Translations under genes and position numbers: made by a program
Assembly (NCBI GenBank): GCA_030066905.1
Contig: JASJAR010000022.1
Coordinates: forward strand, 18,157-82,156
Direction: 5' to 3'
Origin: Paracoccaceae bacterium
GTDB lineage: Bacteria; Pseudomonadota; Alphaproteobacteria; Rhodobacterales; Rhodobacteraceae
DNA: 64,000 nucleotides
Shown here: positions 57,784 to 64,000 of the stretch, in pieces
Layout: the number at the start of each line of letters is the position of its first letter
Position numbering within the stretch: the stretch's first letter is position 1
The notes under the pieces: generated by a model
Seen by the model: the letters and a program-made list of their open reading frames with translations, nothing else
Told to the model about the DNA's origin: nothing
The model's database searches: none

Positions 57784-57802
57784 CGATGGCCTGTGCAGCG
57801 CC

Positions 57803-58795
57803 CTACTGAAGGGCGAGATCGGTGATCTCGTGGGTCCAGGCGCCCGAGGGCTCCTCGGTGATCGCCGGGTTATCCGGGCTCACAGCCGACAGAAGCGTCG
57901 CCACGGTCTGCTCGTAATCGGCCGGATCGAGCGCGCCGTCGGTGCCGGCGGTGAGCTTGGCCACCTCGCCCATCATGTAGATCTGATGATCGAGCGTCTG
58001 CGCGCCGGTGGCGTCATTGTCGAGGACGATCTGCGCGGCTTCTTCCGGGTTCTCCTCGGCATATTTCCAGCCCTGCATCGAGGCCCGCACGAAGCGCACC
58101 ATCTGCTCCTTGAACGCAGGGTCTTCGAGCCGGTCTTCGAGCACATAAAGCCCGTCTTCGAGCATCCCGAAACCCTCTTCGAGATAGTTGAAGGTGACGA
58201 GTTCCTCCTCGCCGATCCCGCCCTGAAGGATCTGGCGGTATTCGTTATAGGTCATCGTCGAGATGCAATCGGCCTGGCCTTGCAGGAGCGGGTCGGCGGA
58301 GAAGGCCTGTTTGATCACCGTCACCCCGTTGTCGTCGGCCCCGTCGGTCTCGATGCCAAGGGACGCCATCCAGGCGTAAAACGGATACTCGTTGCCGAAG
58401 AACCAGACGCCCATGGTCTTGCCGACGAAATCGTCGGTGCTCTCGATGCCGTTTTCGATGAGGCAATTGACCTGGAGCCCGCCCCGTTTGAAGGGCTGGG
58501 CGATGTTGACGAGCGGCACCCCGCGCTCGCGTGCGGCAAGCCCGGCCGCCATCCAGGTGGTGATAACGTCCGCCCCGCCGCCGGCGATCACCTGTTCGGG
58601 GGCAATGTCGGGCCCGCCGGGGTTGATCGTGACATCGAGCCCCTCGGCCTCGTAAAAGCCCTTGTCCTTGGCGACGTAATAGCCCGCGAACTGGGCCTGG
58701 GTGACCCATTTCAATTGCAGCGTCAGCGCGTCCTGCGCCCAGGCGCCGCCGGCGCTCATCGTCAGGGCCAGGGCCCCGGCAAACAGTGTCTTCAT
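57803..58795 (-). CDS. ABC transporter substrate-binding protein, NMT1/THI5-like
   Basis: The periplasmic receptor has 330 residues, a signal peptide (MKTLFAGALALTMSAGGAWA, then QDALTL) and an NMT1-type fold: LQLKWVTQAQFAGYYVAKDK, GFYEAEGLDVTINPGGPDIA, GMLEDGLYVLEDRLEDPAF, and a C-terminal helical end. Members bind pyrimidines such as hydroxymethylpyrimidine or related small heterocycles. With dihydropyrimidinase at the head of the operon, a pyrimidine or its reduced form is the likely ligand; that is inference. Confidence 0.85.
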   Translation of the reverse strand: MKTLFAGALALTMSAGGAWAQDALTLQLKWVTQAQFAGYYVAKDKGFYEAEGLDVTINPGGPDIAPEQVIAGGGADVITTWMAAGLAARERGVPLVNIAQPFKRGGLQVNCLIENGIESTDDFVGKTMGVWFFGNEYPFYAWMASLGIETDGADDNGVTVIKQAFSADPLLQGQADCISTMTYNEYRQILQGGIGEEELVTFNYLEEGFGMLEDGLYVLEDRLEDPAFKEQMVRFVRASMQGWKYAEENPEEAAQIVLDNDATGAQTLDHQIYMMGEVAKLTAGTDGALDPADYEQTVATLLSAVSPDNPAITEEPSGAWTHEITDLALQ

Positions 58796-58823
58796 CGTTC
58801 TACTCCCCGTAGTGGTTATGCAT

Positions 58824-59726
58824 TCATGTCCTCTGCGACGGGTGCCAGAAGGTCACCCACCGCTCCCCCAGCGCCACCGCGCCGTAAAAGAGCGACCCGG
58901 CCAGTGCCGCGACCGCAATTTCCGCCCAGACCATATCGAGGGCCAGTTGCCCGACGCTAGTCGAAATCCGAAAACCCATGCCGACGATGGGCGAGCCGAA
59001 GAACTCCGCCACGATTGCCCCGATGAGCGCCAGGGTCGATGAAATCTTCAGCCCGTTGAAAACAAAGGGCATGGCGGCGGGGAGCTTCAGCTTCCACAAC
59101 GTCGCCCCGGCCCCGGCGGCATAGGTGCGCATCAGATCGCGCTGCATGGCCGACGCCTCTTTGAGCCCCGCCACCGTGTTCACCAGCATCGGGAAGAACA
59201 CCATCGTGAAGACGACCGCCGCTTTCGACTGCCAGCCGAAGCCGTACCACATCACGAAAATCGGCGCGGTCCCCACAATGGGCAGGGCGGCCATGAAGTT
59301 CCCCACCGGCAAAAGCCCGCGTTCGAGAAAGCCGAACCGGTCGGCGAGAACACCCACGGCAATCCCCGCGGCCGCCCCCATCCCATAGCCCGGCAGAGCC
59401 CCCAGAACGAAGGTCTGAAAGAAGTCCGCCCAGAGAAGGTCGGTCGAGGTCACGATCCGCGCCCAGATCGCCGAGGGCCCGGGCAGGATCACCATCGGCA
59501 CGGAGAAGAGCCGGACGACGAGTTCCCAAAGCCCCAAGAGCACAAAGCCAAATACAACCGGCACCAGATAGCCCGCCGCCTTCGTCCCCGTCGCGGCCAG
59601 CCGCGCATTGAGCCACCAGGCGCCGAGCCAGAACGCCAGCACCAGCCCGAGCCGCCAGTCGAGGACGAAGCCGAGGGCGACGGCAAGCCCGCCGAACAGT
59701 TCCGGGCGCACCCAAGCCCCGCTCAT
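58824..59726 (-). CDS. ABC transporter permease (first NMT1-linked permease)
   Basis: The 300-residue inner-membrane permease has the BPD_transp_1 pattern: TFVLGALPGYGMGAAAGIAV, the EAA-loop segment KEASAMQRDLMRTYAAGAGA, TLWKLKLPAAMPFVFNGLKI and a final WAEIAVAALAGSLFYGAVAL. An N-terminal extension with extra membrane segments precedes the core. It is separated from the other permease by 241 bases of repeats. It ends 28 bases before the binding-protein gene. Confidence 0.88.
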   Translation of the reverse strand: MSGAWVRPELFGGLAVALGFVLDWRLGLVLAFWLGAWWLNARLAATGTKAAGYLVPVVFGFVLLGLWELVVRLFSVPMVILPGPSAIWARIVTSTDLLWADFFQTFVLGALPGYGMGAAAGIAVGVLADRFGFLERGLLPVGNFMAALPIVGTAPIFVMWYGFGWQSKAAVVFTMVFFPMLVNTVAGLKEASAMQRDLMRTYAAGAGATLWKLKLPAAMPFVFNGLKISSTLALIGAIVAEFFGSPIVGMGFRISTSVGQLALDMVWAEIAVAALAGSLFYGAVALGERWVTFWHPSQRT

Positions 59727-59739
59727 GAGGCCCCCCCCG

Positions 59740-59950
59740 CCCCGGACGCGATCCGGGGCCCCGACCCACCGTAGCGCGCCGCCCGTCGAGGTCCCGGGTC
59801 AAGCCCGGGACGCGGCGTGCTGCATGAGGAAGCAGTCCCGGTATGCGGCCTGCCACCCGCCCCGGACCCGATCCGGGGCCTCGAAACGCCAGGCGCCCCG
59901 CCCGCTTGCGGAAGCGCAACCCAAGCCCCTTCATCTTGGCAAAAATACCG
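59740..59950. repeat. Cluster of intergenic repeats between the two permeases
   Basis: Three palindromes stand here: CCCCGGA-N5-TCCGGGG (59740-59758), GTCCCGGG-N5-CCCGGGAC (59791-59811) and CCCCGGA-N5-TCCGGGG (59860-59878). A minus-oriented CGGTATTTTTGCCAAGATGA unit follows at 59929-59950 without its hairpin. The whole gap between 59727 and 59967 is repeat-like and holds no gene. Confidence 0.75.
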
Positions 59951-59967
59951 AAACTCCCGAACCCTTC

Positions 59968-60885
59968 TCACCGCGCCAGCCCCATCCGATGAAGCGTCCG
60001 GCCCTGCACCCACCCGATCAGCCCCACGAACCCCGCCGCGACGATGGCCGCCATGAAGAGCGCGGCCCAGATCTGGATCGTCTGGCCGTAATAGCTGCCG
60101 GCCAGAAGTCGCGCCCCGATCCCCTCTCCGCCCCCCGAAGGGAGTTCCCCAACGATGGTGCCCACAAGGCTCGCCGCCGCTCCGACCTTCAGGGAGGCGA
60201 AAAGGTAGGGCATCGCCGCCGGCAGCCTCAGCTTGAAGAAGGTCTCGGTGTCGCTCGCGTTGTAGGTGCGCAAGAGATCGAGCTGCATCGCGTCGGGGCT
60301 CCGCAGCCCCTTCACCATGCCGACCACGACCGGAAAGAAACTGAGATAGGCCGAGATCAGCGCTTTCGGCAAAAGCCCCGTCAGCCCGACGCTCGCAAGC
60401 ACCACGATCACCATAGGGGCGATGGCGAGGATCGGGATCGTCTGGGAGGCAATCGCCCAGGGCATCACCGACATGTCCATCGCCCGGTTGTGGACGATCC
60501 CGACGGCCAGAAGCACCCCGAGCCCGGTCCCGATGGCAAAGCCCAGAAGCGTGGCCGAAAGCGTCGCCCAGGCGTGAAAGACGAGGCTCCGCTTGTCGGT
60601 CGGCGCGAAATCCGTCACCGCTCCCCAAAGCTCGCCGGCGACCTGATGGGGGGCCGGAAGGCGCGGCTTTTCTTCCGACCAGACGAAGGGAACCGCTTCA
60701 GGGTTCATCGCGGCAAGCTGAAGCGCCCCCATCTCGGCCCGCGCCCGGCGCCCCTCCGGCATGGCCTCGAAGCCATGGACGCGGGCGAGGTTCACCGTGC
60801 TGTGGATGTTCATCGGCACGCAGGCGGCATACCAGAGGGCGAGGATCGCCGCGAGGACCGTGAGGACGGGCACGAAACGCCTCAT
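59968..60885 (-). CDS. ABC transporter permease (second NMT1-linked permease)
   Basis: The 305-residue protein starts with a membrane anchor (RRFVPVLTVLAAILALWYAA) and a periplasmic stretch (residues 25-90). The core has LVFHAWATLSATLLGFAIGT, ASQTIPILAIAPMVIVVLAS, the EAA-loop segment LRSPDAMQLDLLRTYNASDT and FFKLRLPAAMPYLFASLKVG. Together with the first permease it would form a heterodimeric channel. Its start overlaps the GNAT stop (ATGA). Confidence 0.88.
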   Translation of the reverse strand: MRRFVPVLTVLAAILALWYAACVPMNIHSTVNLARVHGFEAMPEGRRARAEMGALQLAAMNPEAVPFVWSEEKPRLPAPHQVAGELWGAVTDFAPTDKRSLVFHAWATLSATLLGFAIGTGLGVLLAVGIVHNRAMDMSVMPWAIASQTIPILAIAPMVIVVLASVGLTGLLPKALISAYLSFFPVVVGMVKGLRSPDAMQLDLLRTYNASDTETFFKLRLPAAMPYLFASLKVGAAASLVGTIVGELPSGGGEGIGARLLAGSYYGQTIQIWAALFMAAIVAAGFVGLIGWVQGRTLHRMGLAR

Positions 60886-61409
60886 GCCCCCCGCTCCCAG
60901 CGAAAGAGAATGTCCGGCAGCCCTTCCTCGTTGTCGCCGCCGGTCCTGCGCACCTCGCGAAAGCCCTCGCGCTCGTAGAACCGGCGCGCGCGCGTGTTGG
61001 CGACGAAGGTCCAGAGCTCCAGCCGGTCGTGGCGGGCCTTGGCGAGGTCGAGAAAGGCCCGCCCGAGCCCCCTGCCGGTCCGCGCAAGATAGAGCGCCGT
61101 CACCATGGCGGTCTCCCCGGTCTCGTCCATCGCCATGAACCCCTCGACCGGGTCGCCGGCCACCCAGACGCGGCGGCGGACGAACACGAATTCGCGGTAG
61201 AAGTCCTCCACTTCCTTCGGCGAATGGACCCGCGGCATCCAGGGCCGGTCGTCGATCCAGGCGTTGAGAATGGCCGCGGCCGCGGGGGCGTCTGCCGGCA
61301 GCCCCGGCCGGATCGGGGGCTGCGCCGGCACGGCTCCCCGGCCCCCGGAAACGGGCGGCGTCAGGACAGGTGCCATACGCCTGCCATACGCTTTGCAGAC
61401 GCCGATCAT
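60882..61409 (-). CDS. GNAT family N-acetyltransferase inside the ABC operon
   Basis: The 175-residue protein has a GNAT core: IRPGLPADAPAAAAILNAWI, WVAGDPVEGFMAMDETGETA, the acetyl-CoA loop RTGRGLGRAFLDLAKARHDR near residue 110 and the final FVANTRARRFYEREGFREVR. The N terminus before the core is Pro-rich. The start overlaps the ATPase stop and the end overlaps the permease start, so it is embedded and coupled in the transporter operon. Substrate is unknown; an alternative start is ATG 61376. Confidence 0.82.
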   Translation of the reverse strand: MIGVCKAYGRRMAPVLTPPVSGGRGAVPAQPPIRPGLPADAPAAAAILNAWIDDRPWMPRVHSPKEVEDFYREFVFVRRRVWVAGDPVEGFMAMDETGETAMVTALYLARTGRGLGRAFLDLAKARHDRLELWTFVANTRARRFYEREGFREVRRTGGDNEEGLPDILFRWERGA

Positions 61410-62191
61410 ACCGCGTCCCCGTGCCCCGCCCGGAGCCCCTCGCGCACCCGGTGGGCGACCTCGATGAACGCGGCACTGTCGCGAATGTCGAGCGGCCGCT
61501 CGGCCGGGAGCGGGCTCTCGATGACATCCGTAATCCGCCCGGGCCGGGGCGACATCACGACGATCTTCGTCGAAAGATAGACCGCCTCCGGAATGGAATG
61601 TGTAACGAAACCAATGGTTTTGCCGGTCCGCGCCCAGAGCCCCAGCAGCTCCTCGTTGAGCCGGTCGCGGACGATCTCGTCGAGCGCCCCGAAGGGTTCG
61701 TCCATGAGGAGAATATCGGCATCGAAGGCGAGCGCCCGGGCAATCGACGCCCGCTGCTGCATCCCGCCTGAAAGTTGCCAGGGGTACTTCTTCTCAAAGC
61801 CATCTAGATCAACAAGTTGGAGGACGTTCTTCACCCTCTCGGCTTGATCGGACTTCGAGTACCCCATGATCTCCAAAGGCAGCCGGATGTTCCCCCCGAT
61901 GGTCCGCCACGGGTATAGCCCGGCCGCCTGGAAGACATACCCGTAAGCCCGCGCCTTCCGCGCCCCGTCTGGCGTGAGCCCGTTGACCGTAAGCGTCCCC
62001 CCCGTCGGCGTCTCCAGCGCCGCGATGCACCTGAGAAACGTCGTCTTCCCGCAGCCCGAGGGCCCGATGAAGGAGACGAACTCGCCCTTGCCGATATCGA
62101 GGTCCACGCCTTTCAACGCATGCACCGGCCCGTCGTTCGTCTCAAACGTCAGGTCAACGTTTTCCGCTTTGATGACTGGGACTTGGCTCAT
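61406..62191 (-). CDS. ABC transporter ATPase (NMT1-linked)
   Basis: The 261-residue ATPase has Walker A IGPSGCGKTTFLRC near residue 45, Q-loop YGYVFQAAGLYPWRTIGGNI, signature WQLSGGMQQRASIARALAFD, Walker B ILLMDEPFGALDEIVRDRL and H-loop IGFVTHSIPEAVYLSTKIVV. It belongs to the nitrate/sulfonate/taurine-type importer ATPases, consistent with the NMT1-type receptor. ATG 62191 gives MSQVPVIKAENVDLTFE. Two bases separate it from the zinc-ribbon gene. Confidence 0.9.
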   Translation of the reverse strand: MSQVPVIKAENVDLTFETNDGPVHALKGVDLDIGKGEFVSFIGPSGCGKTTFLRCIAALETPTGGTLTVNGLTPDGARKARAYGYVFQAAGLYPWRTIGGNIRLPLEIMGYSKSDQAERVKNVLQLVDLDGFEKKYPWQLSGGMQQRASIARALAFDADILLMDEPFGALDEIVRDRLNEELLGLWARTGKTIGFVTHSIPEAVYLSTKIVVMSPRPGRITDVIESPLPAERPLDIRDSAAFIEVAHRVREGLRAGHGDAV

Positions 62192-62193
62192 CG

Positions 62194-62490
62194 CTAGCCA
62201 GACTGCGCAAAGGACGCCGTCTCGAAGCACCCGTTGCACATAAAAACGAAAATCATGCCAACGTCCGCGATAGAATGAGCATCGTCAATCGAGTCTATTT
62301 GCGCCCAGAACCGCATCTTGCTGCCGCAGCTCGGACAGGAGGGCCATTGGGCAGGTTGAAGAAAATCCGGATTGCCCCCAAGTTTATGGCGGCGCCCAAC
62401 TTCGGGAGCTGCCCACTTGAAGCCGGGCGACGTCCGCGCGGCTTCGTCGATAGGCTCGGGCACCAGAATGAACTCCGGAATCACCGACAA
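62194..62490 (-). CDS. Small zinc-ribbon protein between dihydropyrimidinase and ATPase
   Basis: The 98-residue frame (from TTG 62490, or 96 from GTG 62484) contains GRRHKLGGNPDFLQPAQWPS, then CPSCGSKMRFWAQIDSIDDA, and ends MIFVFMCNGCFETASFAQSG. Two CxxC pairs form a probable zinc knuckle. I recall similar small proteins with an Ile-Gly-Gly-x-Pro ... Cys-x-x-Cys pattern, of unknown function. There is no ATG; the gene starts just after the dihydropyrimidinase stop, so it is likely translated by coupling. Composition is a little less GC-rich than neighbours. Confidence 0.65.
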   Translation of the reverse strand: MSVIPEFILVPEPIDEAARTSPGFKWAAPEVGRRHKLGGNPDFLQPAQWPSCPSCGSKMRFWAQIDSIDDAHSIADVGMIFVFMCNGCFETASFAQSG

Positions 62491-62494
62491 CCGG

Positions 62495-63949
62495 TCAAAC
62501 CCCGCTCGCCGGAATGCCCGTCCGCTCGACCTTGCGCGGCGCGGTGAGTTCCTTCCAGGTGGAAAGCGCGGTCGTGACCGGCATCGCGGGGGGCCGCTTG
62601 ACGAACTTCCCGTGGCCCTCCTCGGTGCGGACCTCGCCGTCATGGACGGCGACCTTGCCACGCGTGAGCGTGAACCGCGGCAGGCCCTTCACGTGCTTGC
62701 CCTCAAAGACGTTGTAATCGATGGCCGATTGCTGGGCACCGGCGGTGATCGTCTTCTCCTTCTCGGGGTCCCAGACCACCAAGTCGGCATCGGCGCCGAC
62801 CAGCACCGCCCCTTTCGTCGGGTAGATGTTGAGGATCTTGGCGATATTGGTCGAGGTCACGGCAACAAACTCGTTCATCGTCAGCCGGCCCGTCGCCACC
62901 CCGTGGGTCCAGAGCATCGGCATCCGGTCCTCAAGCCCGCCGGTGCCATTGGGGATCTTCGTGAAATCGCCCACCCCGTGGCGCTTTTGCTCGGTGGTGA
63001 AGGCGCAATGGTCGGTGGCGACAACCGAAAGCGAGCCCGATTGGAGGCCCGCCCAGAGGTTGTCCTGGTGTTTTTTGTCCCGAAACGGCGGGCTCATCAC
63101 CCGGCGGGCGGCATGGTCCCAATCGGGGTGGCGGTATTCGCTGTCGTCAAGCGTGAGGTGCTGGATCAAGGGCTCCCCCCAGACCCGCTTGCCCAAAGAC
63201 CGCGCCCGGCGGATCGCCTCATGGGCATCCTCCGACGAGACATGGACGACATAAAGCGGCACGCCCGCCATATCGGCGATCATGATCGCCCGGTTCGTCG
63301 CCTCGCCCTCGACCTGAGGGGGCCGCGAATAGGCATGCGCCTCGGGCCCGTTGTTGCCTTCGGCGAGAAGCTTCTGCTGAAGGTCGGCGACGACATCGCC
63401 GTTCTCGGCATGAACGAGCGGGATCGCCCCAAGCTCGGCACAGCGCTGGAAGGCGGCGAACATCTCGTCGTCGTTCACCATCAGGGCGCCCTTATAGGCC
63501 ATGAAATGCTTGAAGGTATTGATTCCGCGATCCTTTACGACCGTCTCCATCTCGTTGAACACCTGCTCGCCCCACCAGGTCACCGCCATATGGAACGAGT
63601 AGTCGCAATTGGCGCGGGTGGATTTGTTGTCCCACATCTGGATCGCGTCGAGGAGCCCCTGGCCGGGCGACGGCAGGGCGAAATCGACCACCATGGTGGT
63701 GCCGCCCGAAAGCGCCGCCCGCGTGCCGGACTCGAAATCGTCGGTGGAATAGGTGCCCATGAACGGCATTTCGAGATGGGTATGGGGGTCGATCCCCCCG
63801 GGCATGACGTAGCAGCCGGTGGCGTCGAGGGTCTCGTCGCCTTTGAGGTCCGGGCCGATCTCGATGATCTTGCCGTCCTCGACGAGGACATCGCCCCGAT
63901 AGGTGAGGTCCGCCGTGATGATGGTGCCGTTTTTGATGATCGTGGTCAT
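62495..63949 (-). CDS. hydA: Dihydropyrimidinase
   Basis: It hydrolyses dihydrouracil and dihydrothymine (or hydantoins) to N-carbamoyl amino acids, the second step of reductive pyrimidine breakdown. The 484-residue amidohydrolase has the metal motif PGGIDPHTHLEMPFMGTYST with H56 and H58, the carboxylated lysine in TFKHFMAYKGALM (K153 by comparison with human DPYS), the metal histidine in IPLVHAENGD, and VVATDHCAFTTEQKRHG with its Asp. Length and motifs match the family. It heads a minus-strand operon with a small zinc protein and an NMT1-type importer. Confidence 0.94.
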   Translation of the reverse strand: MTTIIKNGTIITADLTYRGDVLVEDGKIIEIGPDLKGDETLDATGCYVMPGGIDPHTHLEMPFMGTYSTDDFESGTRAALSGGTTMVVDFALPSPGQGLLDAIQMWDNKSTRANCDYSFHMAVTWWGEQVFNEMETVVKDRGINTFKHFMAYKGALMVNDDEMFAAFQRCAELGAIPLVHAENGDVVADLQQKLLAEGNNGPEAHAYSRPPQVEGEATNRAIMIADMAGVPLYVVHVSSEDAHEAIRRARSLGKRVWGEPLIQHLTLDDSEYRHPDWDHAARRVMSPPFRDKKHQDNLWAGLQSGSLSVVATDHCAFTTEQKRHGVGDFTKIPNGTGGLEDRMPMLWTHGVATGRLTMNEFVAVTSTNIAKILNIYPTKGAVLVGADADLVVWDPEKEKTITAGAQQSAIDYNVFEGKHVKGLPRFTLTRGKVAVHDGEVRTEEGHGKFVKRPPAMPVTTALSTWKELTAPRKVERTGIPASGV

Positions 63950-63974
63950 TTGGGTACTCCTCTAGCGGCCCACG

Positions 63975-63993
63975 CCCCGGACGTGATCCGGGG
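63975..63993. repeat. Palindromic intergenic repeat at window end
   Basis: CCCCGGA and TCCGGGG around CGTGA, a member of the same family as 47223-47241 and 59740-59758. It lies 26 bases upstream of the dihydropyrimidinase start, inside or near its promoter. Confidence 0.7.
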
Positions 63994-64000
63994 CCCCGAG

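Overview
The window is a GC-rich chromosomal segment of an alphaproteobacterium, most probably a member of the Rhodobacterales (Rhodobacteraceae). The evidence is the gene order trpG-trpD-trpC-moaC-moeA-lexA-comEC-gltX-gltA, the alphaproteobacterial LexA box GAAC-N7-GAAC, leucyl-transferase Bpt, DUF2852 and DUF1127 proteins, a double cold-shock-domain protein next to a DUF192 protein, B12-dependent ribonucleotide reductase NrdJ, a ScfR/RamB-type regulator, and several families of short intergenic palindromes typical of that order. Almost all of the DNA is ordinary vertically inherited metabolism. There is no rRNA, no CRISPR array and no intact transposon or prophage.

Layout. 1-1881: end of the Entner-Doudoroff pair edd-eda. 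2354-6003: a small hypothetical gene, glnE and a YbaK-type deacylase. 6097-7541: two related DUF2852-type proteins and an RDD membrane protein behind paired palindromes. 7721-9672: bpt, a VOC protein and a DUF616-like glycosyltransferase. 9838-14204: a TRAP transporter with an unusually large M subunit, followed by a broken ArsR gene (14355-14976). 15102-15893: small proteins, two of them behind duplicated promoter-operators. 16054-19259: ilvB and ilvN behind a leader-peptide attenuator, with a ParD/ParE-like toxin-antitoxin pair lying between them. 19256-20878: Asp/Asn hydroxylase, a 57-aa protein and a lone ImmA/IrrE peptidase. 20968-24630: nrdJ with an NrdR box. 25257-28138: tRNA-Pro, DUF192, cold-shock protein, pdxH and fabI. 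28205-31256: two LysE exporters, xanthine phosphoribosyltransferase and an aminotransferase. 31319-41097: ppiD-trpE, a divergent polysaccharide deacetylase, then trpGDC-moaC-moeA. 41109-47051: SOS-controlled lexA, comEC, gltX, gltA and a tiny lipoprotein. 47356-57079: a ScfR-like regulator divergent from a five-gene branched-chain-type ABC transporter, acs, and a secreted HExxH protein. 57803-63949: a minus-strand operon with dihydropyrimidinase and an NMT1-type ABC importer that also contains a GNAT enzyme and a zinc-ribbon protein.

How the genes work together. Three functional blocks stand out. First, amino-acid biosynthesis: ilvBN carries a classical Ile/Leu/Val attenuator, and trpE is separated from trpGDC. 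Second, a carboxylate block: the short-chain acyl-CoA-type regulator, the ABC importer and acetyl-CoA synthetase look like one uptake-and-activation unit, so the importer substrate may be a short carboxylate rather than leucine. Third, a pyrimidine salvage and degradation block: dihydropyrimidinase with its importer. The most unusual sites are the toxin-antitoxin insertion inside ilvBN, the duplicated operator-promoter units near 15.4-15.9 kb, the frame-disrupting deletion in the ArsR gene, and the intergenic repeat families that recur through the window.
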